From Enoplosus armatus (taxonomy: Eukaryota > Chordata > Actinopteri > Centrarchiformes > Enoplosidae): a DNA stretch of 64,000 nt. The first letter of the stretch is position 1; each line of letters opens with the position of its first letter. Positions 1 to 11,854 of this stretch are shown here, one piece after another. The stretch covers positions 4,376,501 to 4,440,500 of the forward strand of contig NC_092198.1 of NCBI RefSeq assembly GCF_043641665.1. Direction: 5' to 3'. The position numbers were made by a program, and so were the translations under genes. The notes under the pieces are model-generated. The model made no database searches, was not told where the DNA came from, and saw nothing but the letters and a program-made list of their open reading frames with translations.

Positions 1-255
1 TGTCACCAGAGTCATCTCCACTGTGTACTGCTCTGAAAGCACTGAGCTGACCAACACACAGTGTGCAAAGAGAGGAAGAGAGCAGCAGCAGCCAGTCTCT
101 ACCAAAGAAATGCCTGAGAGTGTGATTGTTTTTTATCTGCTTGCTGGCAGGATGGCATGACAAACCTTTGTGTCTGGCAGGGCTGGTGAGGCCCCTGGTA
201 CAGTCTTGCACTGGGGTCCATGTAGACATGCTGCACCATATGACAGATATGGTTG

Positions 256-362
256 GTATGAACAAGGGCTATATGACCACTGAGCTATTCATGAAACGGC
301 TGGACCATTTTATTAAGCATGCCCAAACCCACCCATCAGCCCCTGTCATCTACGAGTCCAGG
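256..362 (+). pseudogene. pogo/Tigger-like DDE transposase scrap
   Basis: A short open stretch reads NKGYMTTELFMKRLDHFIKH followed by AQTHPSAPVI. This resembles the segment of pogo/Tigger/Jerky-type (DDE_1) transposases just before the second catalytic aspartate: a GWM-like turn, an ELF(L/M)xWL helix, then P-V-(L/I). The expected aspartate-asparagine-histidine motif does not follow; the frame goes into unrelated residues, so the copy is broken. The open frame runs from 126 to 533, but only this part looks conserved. The 255 bases before it show nothing else recognisable. The family call rests on one motif block and is moderate. Confidence 0.45.
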
Positions 363-1587
363 GTTAGACAACAGGCAACATGTCCAACACGCAATAGGAG
401 CAACAAAAACAACCTTATTGAAACACATTCCCATTCCACAATCACTCGCCAACATCCTCATTACACCCACACTGGGTTGGGCAAAGGAGAGGGAGAGAGA
501 TTCAATTTGATGTTTCAAAATGAATTAAATTAAGAATTCTTCAAATTTAACGTCACCAGAGTTGTTTCCCCATCCTCCACATATTAACATTAATGTTAGT
601 TAATAAGAAACTGTTTTCTGTTGCGCACAGCCATTTTGGACTCTGCCACATGGTTCATATAAGCATTTATCGATTAAAAATGTAGAAATGCTTAGAAATA
701 ATACTAACTATACAATATCTGATAGTTATTCATCAATATCGTTCATTCAATATCTGATAGTTACTCAAATGTGTGTGTTTTTATAATATTAGAAATGACT
801 CCTTTTTACCCGTCCGGAGCACCGTGAGTCGAAAATTCCAGCCGTTCGGATACCGTGAGCCCTCACGGTAATCCGGGCACCGTCTACTGACTGTTTTTTC
901 AAATTTTCTCCTGAACGATTGGCCCAAATTGTGTCAATCAAACATTGGTATGCATGTAAGACCTGCCCCCAGAGACAGAAAAGCCAATCAGGCTTACCTT
1001 TCCAGACATTGATATTTTTTGGGCCTTTAATTGTGCTAAGTGTTTGTAACACATTGACTCTACGTTACTCCTGCGTGATCCCTACAAATTGGCTAAAACT
1101 TGAATTAAAACACTGTAAAATAGTACTTACATGTCTTAAGTAGAGTATAATGACTGGGGGACTCCGCAGAACAGAACCCAATGAATAAACTGATGAAAAA
1201 AATTTCTCAGATTTTGACACAGCTGATGTTTTGACTGTGTTGTGACTTGATTTACATCACACCTCAACTGCTGAGCTTCACGTCTGTGTGAAATACGAGG
1301 CAAAAAAGAAGCTTCCCAAGAAACATTTCAGCACACAATTATGTTTGGACAATTGGTTTGTCTGGTGTGAAAGTAAATGCTTTGAATAAAAGCGTGTCCT
1401 CTCACTTTGAAACCTATCAGCTAGGTTTATGCTTGACGCAGTGTCCCCCGCAGTGCGCTCCCAAAATGACTTCATCACGTATCTTGCATTGGGCACAAAA
1501 AGCTCAGCAAGTCGTTGCTGCGTGTGGTCGTGCCCCTCCAAATATTTGTGACTGACCTTGCGTCTTGTTTCGTCCGTCACGATGAGG
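363..1587. other. unassigned DNA
   Basis: No gene is recognised. The stretch is AT-rich apart from a CpG-rich patch near 805-885 that contains a foldback, listed separately. Short open frames on both strands (for example 1278-1637 on -) show no family motif. Confidence 0.5.
847..875. repeat. CpG-rich foldback
   Basis: TACCGTGAG at 851-859 and its exact reverse complement CTCACGGTA at 862-870 are separated by CC. The pairing continues outward to CGGAT/ATCCG with one bulged base. Another ACCGTGAG occurs just upstream near 821. Its CpG content stands out from the AT-rich flanks. Confidence 0.6.
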
Positions 1588-1880
1588 CAGTGTTGCCAAC
1601 TTGGCGACTTTTTTTTGTCAAAAGCTACTAGCGACAAATCTAGTGACTTTTTCTGGGGTTATTGGAGACTTTTCTGGTGTTTCGGAGACTCTGAGTTGAA
1701 AGCACGTATCGTTCTGCAGTTTACTGTCCTCAACGAGCAGCAGGTGCTGCCGTGAGACCATCCCCCGTCCTGAAGCACTCACAGGTGGTCAGTCTCACAG
1801 TAGCCTCGCGCAGCTGTCCCAGCTGCAGCCAGAGCCGAGAGGAGACCCCCACCACTCCGCCGCTGGATGTAAATGTTTCT
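1588..1880 (+). repeat. hAT-type 5' terminal region
   Basis: The block opens with CAGTGTTGCCAACTTGGCGA, a CAGTG start typical of hAT terminal inverted repeats, and continues with a T-rich motif around GCGACTTTTT repeated in variant form. A GC-rich leader (about 1745-1870) follows and then the hAT coding relic starting at 2004. I read it as the 5' non-coding end of the same element. No matching right-hand terminus was found downstream, so the 3' end is probably lost. Confidence 0.45.
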
Positions 1881-2003
1881 TCACTGTCACACTAAAATAA
1901 ATCATTGCATTTGACTCACACAGCCTCAGTCACTTACTCACCTCGTCCACTGTGTGTGCGCCTCTCTGTGACATAAGCTAGACATCTAGCTAGCTAGCTC
2001 ATC

Positions 2004-2885
2004 ATGTCTTAGTCTAAACTCAGTCAAAAATACAGAAAGGAGTGGGAATCAAACCCTGAATTCAAAGGCTGGTTGAAGCCGTTTACTGGAGATGATACAC
2101 GGGCATACTGCCAAACTTTGTGATATAAAAAAACATATGACAACTCAAAAACATACTCAAAAGGCAAAGCCTTATAACAGTTCCACCCAAAGCAAGCTGC
2201 CAAATGCACAGGACAAAGTGCACGGAAATGATTAATGGTGTTCTAGCACCATACTTTCTAAAAAAGTTGGTCGCAGATTTGGGTGACCAGCGTTTCAGCC
2301 TCCTCCTCGATGAGTCCACAGATGTAAGTGTTTCTAAGTCCCTGGGGGTTGTGATAAGGTACTTTAGTGACACCAAACACACAACTGTCTCAACATTTCT
2401 GGGGCTTGTTGAGTTGGAGGGAGGAGATGCCTACAAAGCCATATATGTGACCATCAACTGTGGGGAGAAACCCTTACGAATAACCAAGGTGTGTGCCACA
2501 CGTTGGCTCTCCATTGAACCAGCGGTTTCACGTATTTTGGACCAGTGGGAGGCGCAGTACAGTGATCCTGTATCTGACTTTTTTGAAGTCAGTGCTGGGT
2601 GAGGTACAGTTGGCCATCAAGGCTTTTGAAGGAGAGCAGGTAGATCCTCCTAAACTTCTTGACAGCTTGGTTAGCCTGATGAAGTCCGTGAGTAGCAGGT
2701 AGCTGAATCCACGGGCAAATATTGATGTACTCAAAGAGCCAATTGATGGATACATCAGTCCCAAACTGTACCTTGGTTACCTTTTTGAGTCAAAGGCTTT
2801 TGGTTTTCCCTCTGATGTCCTCCGGCTGCTCTGCCTCGATTTATGGAGTTTCCTGATGGACCGACAGCTTCATAAAGTAAGCGCT
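2004..2885 (+). pseudogene. hAT transposase relic (N-terminal finger and catalytic core)
   Basis: From the ATG at 2004 the reading is a zinc-finger-like N terminus (KYRKEWESNPEFKGWLKP then AYC) interrupted by stops at 2010 and near 2130. A longer open frame from 2204 contains RFSLLLDESTD, the hAT block with the first catalytic aspartate (codon 2309-2311), then LGVVIRYFS and a CATRWLSIEPAVSRIL block near 2491-2545. After a frame change the reading continues with YLGYLFESK and CLDLWSFL near 2770-2860, matching the region before the dimerisation domain in this group. The dimerisation domain itself is missing. It is a dead, 3'-truncated copy; its 5' end is probably at 1588. Confidence 0.7.
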
Positions 2886-5800
2886 AACTCTCTGTGAGAC
2901 ATAACTTAGTGAACAATCTCCAGAGACTTGAAGGGTGGATGGTGCGTCCCTCTACTTCGTGGACGTGCTGTCACTGCTGTGCCTGGAGCAGATGACCATA
3001 TAAGGAAATCCCTGGCTATTTGCTGTCAGCTTGGAGCGAAAGTAGAACAAAATGTTGTGTTCACAGCAGTCTGAAGCCTGGGCTTTTTGTTTTTACATAC
3101 GTTTTACCTCATTATTTTATTAAAACCTTTTTGTACTCACAATGTTTGTGTCTGTGGCTTATCCTGCACAACTTAAACTAATACTGTTATACTATATTAT
3201 ATTGTGAATTTGTGCACTCAACATCGTAAAGTTACAGCTCTCAATGTGACGCTGCAGCTCATCAAAACCGCAATTTATTCCTGGTCAGTATGCATCGGCC
3301 TTACAAGACGGCTATCTCCTCCTGCGTCGCTTTAGCTTTATGCTCTTGTGGGTCAGGTTGAGGGTCTTACTCCAACGACAAAGTATTCACCCTCGCTGTC
3401 TTCCTCCACCTTCTGCAGTTGAAATGCTGTATCATCTCGACTTTAATATCCATAAACAGATCAGTTCTTCCTCAGCATTGAGGAGCTGTAGGGCAGCGTG
3501 CATAGCCATGTTTGCTTGTGAACCCTCCTTGTGCTATTATGGCAATCCAACCCACATGTGAGCATCAAAGTTAGGTTGTGTTCCATTCTACTTAATGACG
3601 GAAGAGGCTGTAAAGAACTGCCTCTGTTATTCATTGGTTATGCTGCTTTTGTAAATAATTCATGTTCTAGTAGTTGACTCGTTACCCTTATGAAGTCAGA
3701 AAGGTTACTGAAACGATTCAGTTCGCTCAGGTTTTTGTAGTCTGACTGAAATCGTTTTAATGTGCTGCAGTACAGAGCCCTGTATATCTCTATGTAAAGG
3801 CTGGAACACCTCCACCAGCCTGTTTACGTGCCAAAAAGAGCGATGCAGTTTGTCTTGTTGGAACAGCGGACAGTATCGGCACCTATCATGTGGAAGACTG
3901 CAGTTTGACTCCTCGATGGGGAGCGCTGACTTTTTAACAGCTGCTGATTATTCACCAAGAAAGTCAAAAGTAATACATATACACATACATATATACACAC
4001 ACTCTCAATGTTCATTTGAAGTTATTACTTGTAGAAGAACTGAGATGAAATATCACTAATAATTAAAACAGCTCGTGAGTCTAAACAGAGGTAGTGGACC
4101 TGATGGGGCGTCTGAGCTATTTTAGCAGAAAACAGCTCCATCTTCTGGCAGCAGGGCCTAGAGTCCAAATGATGGGATGGATTCAGCACATATTGTACTT
4201 ATCTTGGAGAGCTCAGATGATTTTAAACTGGATTCAGACACAGTTGCTGATTTTGTGTCATTTGAGTGACAGCAGCTGCCGTAGACACAGGAACCATAAA
4301 CGTTGGAGGCTGACAGCCTGTCTGGGCTTTGGTGTGGTGATGTTAAGCTGTGCTGTACAAAATGTGACCATTGTGAGATTTTCATATGATATATCATTTT
4401 CAAATGATTTTCTCAGCCAAAACATAAATGCAGTTCTGCCTCGATTTTCAATCATTTTGGACAATATCAGCAACTTTTATATTTCATAAGTGTAGTGGTT
4501 ATCAAGGTCGCCTCACACGTGAAATGTCGGTTTTAATATTGCCAGCAGAGAGACAAAACAGTCTGAATAATGCCAAAAGTTCTGTTGTTGTGAAACATGA
4601 TATTTTCAAGTCACCACGAGGAATCAAAGATTAATATCTTTTTATATAGTAGCTGAAAGGAGAAGTGGGAGTCGATGAGAAGGAAAACCCAGAGGCCTGG
4701 TATATAAACACATGAACTACTCTGTTCATTTACCTGAGCACCAGATTTGCTGTGGCTTTATCTTCTTATCTGCAGTATCATCACTAATAATTTGTGTCAT
4801 GTTTCCATTCAGGCTCCTGGGGGAGTTAAGGCAAGGCCACATGTTACAGTAGTGAGCCAATAAATAATGTGGCATTGTGTGAATAAAGCGAAGCATAACG
4901 AAGACAGACACAGGCAGACCATAGTCTATTTTTAATAATCACACTTAAATAAAGTATTTCTGATTCTGAATTGAAACCTTTTTGTGCCATTTTGAATGTA
5001 TGAAACACAGTATGCAAATGAGCCTGTAAGCTTTATATAGATATAAATTATAATTAAATGAGTGACTTTTACAATAACTGGAAATGTTAGATTTTAATAT
5101 TACTTTGTATAATCAAATAGAGAATTCAATTGAAAGGAGCTATCGGATAGCTTAGGTTAATCCTCTACATTTCCATATGTAAATTTAAGGCTGCATTAAT
5201 TGACTTTTGGCCCCCTTGGGGATAACAGGACATGTTAACATGATAGCAGCAGTTGCCTATTAAACATCCAGCACACACTGAGAATTATTAGCATTCATTT
5301 GGAGTTGTATTCCTGGCCGCCTGATGAATGTAAGTTCAATATTCACGCACCTTTAAGCTCTGTTTTGGTCTCAACCAACTCCTGAGGGCAATATCTGCAG
5401 CTACTGGAGCAAAGTGGAGTATTTAATTAAATGCTAAAGGCTCCACCATGCTTAGCTAGTTGCTAACTACTAGTGTACATTGGGTTTGCTAGAGTTTTTA
5501 AAGAGCAGTCAGGAGGAATTCAAGGGAGAAACTGTCTAGTTTTCATTACATACTGTACAGTACGAGCTCACCTCTGTCATACATCACACATGCTCTGGAT
5601 ATGCCAAGGAAATGAGACAGTTTGAGGCGGCTATGCAAATAGAACAAAATCATATCACATTACTACCCTCTGTGGACAGGGGACCTGGCCCTGGGCAAAC
5701 TGTCAATTTGTTCCCATGGCAACACCCATCTACTGTGCCATTTAGCACATAGCCTGCACACACACTCACAAAGAAAAGACAGATAAACTAGTCTTTGCTG

Positions 5801-6436
5801 CACAAAGCCTGAGATGATTTTGTTTTTAATTAATAAAGCTAAATTATTCCACCAAGGTCAGCGAAGGTCTCATTATGCACCACAATAGTCACTTTAATCA
5901 AACATCAAAGAAAAGCTGTGCTACCCTGCTGCAACTGAGTTCGCCTCTGACTGTGTTTGTGCTTTATCACAACATTCAGGTTAAGGCCTGTGAATATATT
6001 GAGAGAGAGAGAGAAGGGGGAAAAGAGGCAAATTGAGTCCCTTTGAAGTCAGGAGTTTGTGAAGCATGAAATAGCTCAGTGATTTATTTTTTGTACTCTT
6101 ACACAATTACAAACACATGCACACTCCACCCCCCCATTCAGTCCAATTCACCCCATGTTCTTACTCTTGAGTTTGCTATGCTATTCACTCTCAGAAGCAC
6201 CTCGTTGTTTTATCAAAGTCTGCCTGGATTTCCTCCATTTCCCCGCCAAAGTAAAACCTTTCACACCTTCCTGTCAAGGTCATCGAGGATGTAATGTGTT
6301 TTCCACACAGCGGAGGAAAACCTTTAGTCTTAAAGCAGATGATAGGAGTAATACTGTATGTACTGTACTGTATATGCAGTTGTCACTGGTTTAACTGATC
6401 ATGTCACTGTTGGGAAAAACTCTCCCTCTCAGGTCT
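2886..6436. other. unassigned DNA
   Basis: No gene, RNA or clear transposon is recognised. There are a short CA-type tract near 3978-4002 and a GA tract near 6000-6016. The largest open frame (4094-4489 +) shows no domain. The part around 5220-5560 is complex, non-repetitive and rich in ATTA/TAAT words; whether it is conserved cannot be judged from one sequence. Confidence 0.5.
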
Positions 6437-6800
6437 CATCACTTCCTGTTAAAAAAGAATCTGGACTGGGGCTAGGGCCGATGGCTGAGGAGATCCGAGA
6501 CTGAGGCAGGGAGAGGTTGGGGCTAAGGAGGGCAGGTCCAGACTGGGATCCACGGGAGCAGAGAGTAGGATCCAGAGCAGGGGAGCAAGGTTAACACAAC
6601 AGGAGACAGGGCCCGGAGTCAGAGCAGGTGGAATGGTAGTGACTACGATCTGGCAGCGTGGAAGTGGCTGAGTATTAGTAGAGGTCTTGATTATGGAACA
6701 GGTTGCAGCTGGTGGGCTCAGCGCACCTGTCTCCACTCACAATCACACAGGGAGAGAGCCCCTCAGGAAGGCCCAGGATGGGAGGTAGAGGGGGAGGCAG
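6437..6800 (-). repeat. GC-rich interspersed repeat, copy 1
   Basis: Read on the - strand, this block has a cacctgtctccac-type start, an AATCAAGACCTCTACTAATA-like section, then CTGCCAGATCGTAGT followed by C/T-rich text. The same order (CACCTG words, a TATA-like middle, GCCAGAT(T/C)GT(T/A)GT, then C/T-rich text) occurs at 28210-28640 on - and 32990-33295 on +. Such blocks are common in fish genomes and may be the 5' leader of a retroelement, but the family is not certain. Confidence 0.45.
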
Positions 6801-7140
6801 GTGAAGTAGGAGGAGCAGATGTGACAAATAGTCAGGAAAGAAGACTGATCAGTAACCTGGCGACAGGGAAGATTGTGATCAGAAATATGCTTAAAGTACC
6901 CTTGGCTTCACCCAAAAGCGACGGAAGTCAGTAGGAGGGAATCCATGAATGAATTGTTAAATATAGATTAAATATGTTTTATATTGAAATATTCTGAAAT
7001 TATTCAGTTTGTTGAATTAAAAATCAGTTGTCAGTCATATTCTAATGAGACGTTCGCTGGGCTGAGAGGACCTGGAGCAGGGAGTTTAACCAGCACCAAA
7101 AAGGAGATGAGGAAACTGTTGTATCTTTCTGACGTCTTTA

Positions 7141-7694
7141 CTTCCAGATTGTTGACAGAATGGTATTGCACATGACCCAAAGATTTGCAGATATGGAGCA
7201 CCTGAGCTTTTTTAGGGTACTGGCTCACACATTATTTGCATCTTTCTGCAAGCCCATTGCACTTCCCAGCAGTGAGTTGGCTCGGCTGATCAAGACGTAT
7301 CCATTCTTTGATGAGCAGAGGTTAAGGAATGAGCTGCACATGCTGTACAACAACAACAACTTGTTTCACAAGCCATCAGGAGAGCTGGTACAGCTTCTTA
7401 TTGAGGATGACCTACAGGGCACAGTCTCCGAGGTCAACAAGCTGCTCCAGCTTATGCTCACGATACCAGCCACCAGCACATCAGCAGAGCTCAGCAGAGC
7501 GCTCCTCTTCCTGTCTAAAAAGGATAAAGACTTATCTGAGGAACACGTGTGGACAGGACAGGCTAATCAACCTAGCCAAAATATCCATTGACTCTGTTGT
7601 TGTGGAGGATATAAAGGCCAGTGGGAAATTCTACCACATGGTTGTTGACCACTTCGCCACCATAAAAGACAGACAGATAGTGATTATTTATAGG
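7141..7694 (+). pseudogene. hAT transposase C-terminal relic (ZMYM1-like group)
   Basis: The reading starts around LYFQIVDRMVLHMTQRF and goes through ADMEHLSFFRVLAHTLFASF, a tail resembling ZMYM1-like hAT proteins, up to TIPATSTSAE. It then shifts by one base and continues in the next frame as the hAT dimerisation block AERSSSCLKRIKTYLRN, GQDRLINLAKISID and a VVDHFATIKDRQ tail. The shift falls exactly on a 10-bp tandem duplication (7481-7490 and 7491-7500). No N-terminal half is seen upstream, so the copy is 5'-truncated as well as frameshifted. It looks like a different subgroup from the hAT relic at 2 kb. Confidence 0.7.
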
Positions 7695-9264
7695 CTCTGC
7701 AGGTCTGGTTGGCTGTTAGTATTTTAGGTCATGTTGTATAATCAACATTTGGCCTAAATGATAAGGAAGTATTTGTGTATTTGTAAGTCATATGTTTGAT
7801 ACATGTAGCCCACTGATACTTTATGATGTAGTTGTAGAACGTCTTCTGATTGACTTTGTGAATGAATGCTTCTTTTATTCATTATCGAATCTGTACTGTG
7901 CATGCATAAATTAATAGGATGTTTAGGATGACGTGTGTGTGTGTGAGGGAGAGTGTGTTGGCTGGAGCGTGTGTGTGTGTGTGCGTGTGTCGGTGTTGCT
8001 AGTGTCGGTTATATAACAGGCGTGTGCAAGGTCTGCATCTGTGTGATGCAATTTTGTGTAAAATGACACAGGGCGCTCTAATAGCTCATCTGGTTACATT
8101 ACATTGGCTGTTAATGCGACAAAATAGGACACAGATTTAAGATTAACTTTTAATTTTTCTTCTGGTGAGTGCCAAAAAGGATGTTGCAGCAACTCATCCC
8201 TGGTCCAGATCAATCAACAACCCCACCCTGTTGTTGGCAGGTCAAAACGGCAAAACGGCACAAAATTTACATCAGCATTTGAGCACTTTGTTTGACAGTG
8301 GGATGAGTCAGGAGGCAGAAGGAGGCCACTTCAGCGCTCAGCTCATAGATGTGTGTATGCGGCTGCCAGATACGACACTGTGACAGGCGCTGCAGGCAAA
8401 CAGCTTAGACGGGATGCAAAAAAGGCCAACCCTAGTTTTAATCACTGCAGGTACAGCGCACTGTGTACAACTACACACACACCAGCATACACACAGGCTC
8501 ACCGCACTCACATACACTTGCACACGCAGCAGAAGGCACAATCGGCCTGCTCGTCACTTGTGCCTTCTGAAGGCTAGATATCTGAGGTGTCAGCTCGGTG
8601 GATTGCGCTGAATAATTTCACAGGAATGATGGACACATTTGTTACATAAGATGCAGTGTGACCTGATTTTTGTGTTTTTGATGCAGGGATCTGAGCTAAC
8701 AGCTGTGTAAGCAAGAAGGAGGCACATGGCAGCTCTCTAACCTTACTTAGACCGCAGATCTAAAGCTGGGAGGCAATCTGTGTCTTACTTAAAGTAGCAT
8801 CCAGTTCCTCTGCTGGAAGGACGCCACTCTGCTATAAGGCTGATTATTTGTAACATTTCCTGTCCTTGTAGTTGTACTGTGGTGAGAAGGACCACACTGG
8901 CCATGAATATTTGAACACTTGAATACATACACAAAAAACAAATTAGAACCATACAGGGCTACATGCAAGGGTAGTTCAGCTCATGTCTGCAGTATATTTT
9001 CCAAATTTAGACAACATTTAGATTGAAACACTGAGGACACTGACGTCTTGTCCTCAGTACTGCGCCTGCACTTTAACAATCTGGTTTGGGTTTCACCAGC
9101 TATTCTTAAATCCATAACATAGTTTCTGCATTAAGTTCTTCCTAATATCTTATCAACTACCAGCTAGTTTTGAACTAGTGATTTACTTAATTGTGTTGCA
9201 CAGTAAAAACGTAAGCTAGTGAAGACGTATAATAATGTGTAAATCAGTTGCCAAGAAACAAAAT
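7695..9264. other. unassigned DNA with GT-rich tracts
   Basis: GT-rich simple sequence lies at about 7932-7990 and a short CA-rich tract at about 8468-8530. Open frames at 8165-8611 include the CA-rich tract and show no known domain. Nothing else is recognised. Confidence 0.5.
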
Positions 9265-9395
9265 CTCTATCTATCCATCCATTTGCTATACCTGCTTACC
9301 CCTTAGTGGGCCGCGGGTGGCTGGAGCTGGTCCCAGCTGACAATGGGCAAGAGGCAGGGTACACCATGGACAGGTCCGACAGCTCATTGTGTCAA
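9265..9395 (+). repeat. teleost retroposon fragment, first half
   Basis: The block begins with CCATCCATTTGCTATACC and continues through a GGGCCGCGGGTGGCTGGAGC-like section to GGGTACACCATGGACAGGTC. This is a very common fish interspersed repeat of the non-LTR/SINE sort. The second half of the same consensus, in the same orientation, lies in intron 3 of the LRR gene at 17462-17600. Confidence 0.55.
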
Positions 9396-11183
9396 GTTAA
9401 ACAGTTTTTGTTGGTATTGATAGCATTGGAGGGCAAAGTGTTACTTACTTCTTGACTCAGTGAATTATGTTATTGACCACTTAAAACAATAAGAGCCTTT
9501 CTGGTGGTCGTAACATATCCACTTATGTTAACCTAACAGATGCTATATAGTCAAATGATATTAGCATAATGGTTTGGGATTCTAGGGGAGTGGGCCCACA
9601 CATTTCCACAGGGCTGAGGGGCTTTTCTTGGGAATATTAATTCTCAAGAAATTTATCACAATTGAAGGAATCTGTATCAAAATATCCTATACATAGCCTA
9701 TATCCTCTATACACTAACATCCTCTGAGCAAAATAAGCCAGGAGCGTCTGAAGACTCTCTGAATAGTGTACAAAAACCCCTGTAAATACTTTGAGAAGTT
9801 CTCCACACCATCTGTCGGTAGGTGATGCTAGAGAGCCATTCAGAAAACCGTGCTTCCCATTACCATGGTGATAATGAGCGTTCATTATGGTCTAGCGGTT
9901 CCCCTGCAGGCTCAGTGTTCCCATAGTAAATCAGAGAGGAGACAGAGCACAGGGATCTAACGTGGGATTAGCCAGCAGCCTGCAGGGAACAATCAAAGTC
10001 CTTCCTTTAAATAGACAATGGTTGATTTGACTCGGCCGCTTGAGAATAGGTGGAGAATAGGTGCTTGGACTGGCCACGCTTGCCTGAGCACAATTACAGT
10101 CAACATCTGTCTGATAGAAACCCTCCCAGAAGGCATGTTGTTAGCAACCAGAGCATCTCATCACAGGAGCTCTTTTAACAGCAGGCTCTGAAACCTTCAA
10201 GGCTATCAGTCGTAGCTGCAGTTATAAGACATGATACTGTTTCCTGCATTAGAAGTAAAGCAATAATGTTCATGTTGTCATACTTTACAGCTAACAGTTG
10301 ACTTTTATTTATGTTGCACAGTGAGGAAACTGACATTAAACCACTGTAATGAAACTCTCTTTTAAATGAAAGCCATACAAATCTGTATTTTTATATTAAT
10401 AATAGATCAAATGACTATATACTAGTCACTCCTGGCATCTCCCTGCAATAATGATCTTTGGAGCAGTTCCAGAGTACATGTGTGACACTGCAGATTCCTA
10501 ATCAGCTAATTTCCGCCACTGGAAGACCATCATTCATGTTCACTAATACTGCCTGGCTCGCCATAAACCTGAGCACTAACTTCTGAATTCATAAATTGTC
10601 CCCCTTTGATTTTGAGGAGCGCGCTCCAGCGCACCAGCAGGCAATAACTTACTGTCGCCATTTGCAGTCTATTGACTCTGTGTAAACTCAAGTCTTTTCA
10701 TCAATAAGCACTTGGTGCATCCATCCCTCTTACAGCGGCCGTTTATTGACAGGCGAGCTTTTGGGAGACACTGCAATTGACGGGCTCCTCCATAAAAATG
10801 CCATCTGATCACTATTAGCTTTTATCTGATGGCATCAGGCCATTGTTAACAAACGCTTGGATTGGAAGCTTGCCATACAAAATGAATAGCCATCTGCTCT
10901 GGGTAGAGCGGCTGTATGGAGAGAGATGGAGGCATTTATCAGCCAGTCATCGTCAGCTCTGTTAGCTCTCCCCTCTCACTCTCTCGCCGCTTCTCTCTTT
11001 TAATTGTCTTTCTCTCTCTCTGTCACTCTTTTCCTACTTTACTTTGCTTGGATCCAGGGATTTAGTGATGGATTAAATCAACAGCATTTTCACGTTTGTT
11101 TAGGCTGACAAACAATAGTAATGATAACATTTTATAGTACACCTCATACTAAGTAGTGACATAATTCTGTCATTCATTAGGAC
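9396..11183. other. unassigned, low-repeat DNA
   Basis: No coding exon or transposon is recognised. Two parts, about 9880-10230 and 10560-10960, are complex and free of simple repeats, with words such as TTTATTGAC, TTTATCTGATGG and CAATTA-like sites. They have the look of vertebrate conserved non-coding DNA, but conservation cannot be shown from a single sequence. Confidence 0.4.
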
Positions 11184-11854
11184 TTAAAGGATGAGGCTGG
11201 TGTCATTCTATATTTTCCTTATTGTCAGCAGATCCCATGAAAAGACCAAAACCAGCAGCGCATTAGTTTGTCTCTCAATACTTTCCAATTTACCCAGCTT
11301 GTCTTTGGCACTCTTTCAAAATCAAGACTTATAAGATCAGGTATAGTTTCAAATACACACTTTACTCCTGTTTTAGTAAATTGTTGTTGGGGACTGGCAG
11401 ATTAATACACATTTGGTGCTCTTGGAGTATTTGGGGCAGCAGGAACGTGTATGCAGGGTTGTGTCAAAATCATAAAAGTAAGTGGGATTAAAAAGTCGGG
11501 AGAGACTGTTGCTGTGAGGTGCAGTTACCAGCTACACCAGCAGGTGGCGACACATAAGCAGACGGACCCACAGAACAGTACAAATGGCTGAATTCCACTT
11601 AGCTGCTTCAGTTTCAGGGTCCTGGTATTGTTCATGCTGGCTTACTGTCACACCAACATGACTTACCGTGATACTTGAATAACACTGGTGCTTCTCCAAG
11701 TCAAAGTCTGACGTGAAAAAGGAATATGGAGCTCAATGGCACAGAGGAATAAGCTATAACCAGGCTTTGGATACATAGACATCGTTGGTTTAGTCTTTTC
11801 ACTGGATTTGTTGACAATAAGAAAAGTATAGAATATCTCTGACTCATCCTTTAA
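11184..11854. mobile_element. non-autonomous DNA transposon with long terminal inverted repeats
   Basis: The left end TTAAAGGATGAGGCTGG (from 11184) and the right end, read in reverse complement as TTAAAGGATGAGTCAGAG (from 11854), begin arms of about 55 bp. The arms stay alignable through ATTCTATA, TTTTC(T)TTATTGTCA and ATCC words, roughly four in five bases identical by eye. Both outer ends carry TTAA, which could be a piggyBac-type target duplication or simply part of the repeat. The 560-bp interior encodes no recognisable protein. A MITE-like element is the best reading; the superfamily is unsettled. Confidence 0.65.

Noticed and set aside
1278..1637. 119-codon open frame on the - strand
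   Set aside because: No domain is recognised and it overlaps the start of the hAT element at 1588 on the other strand.
3760..4059. Cysteine-containing open frame suggestive of a zinc finger
   Set aside because: The cysteine/histidine spacing does not fit a THAP or BED finger and the tail is simple-repeat text.
9887..9903. TGGTCTAGCGGTT, like the A box of a tRNA gene
   Set aside because: No B box or cloverleaf partner follows at the right distance, so neither a tRNA nor a tRNA-derived SINE is supported.
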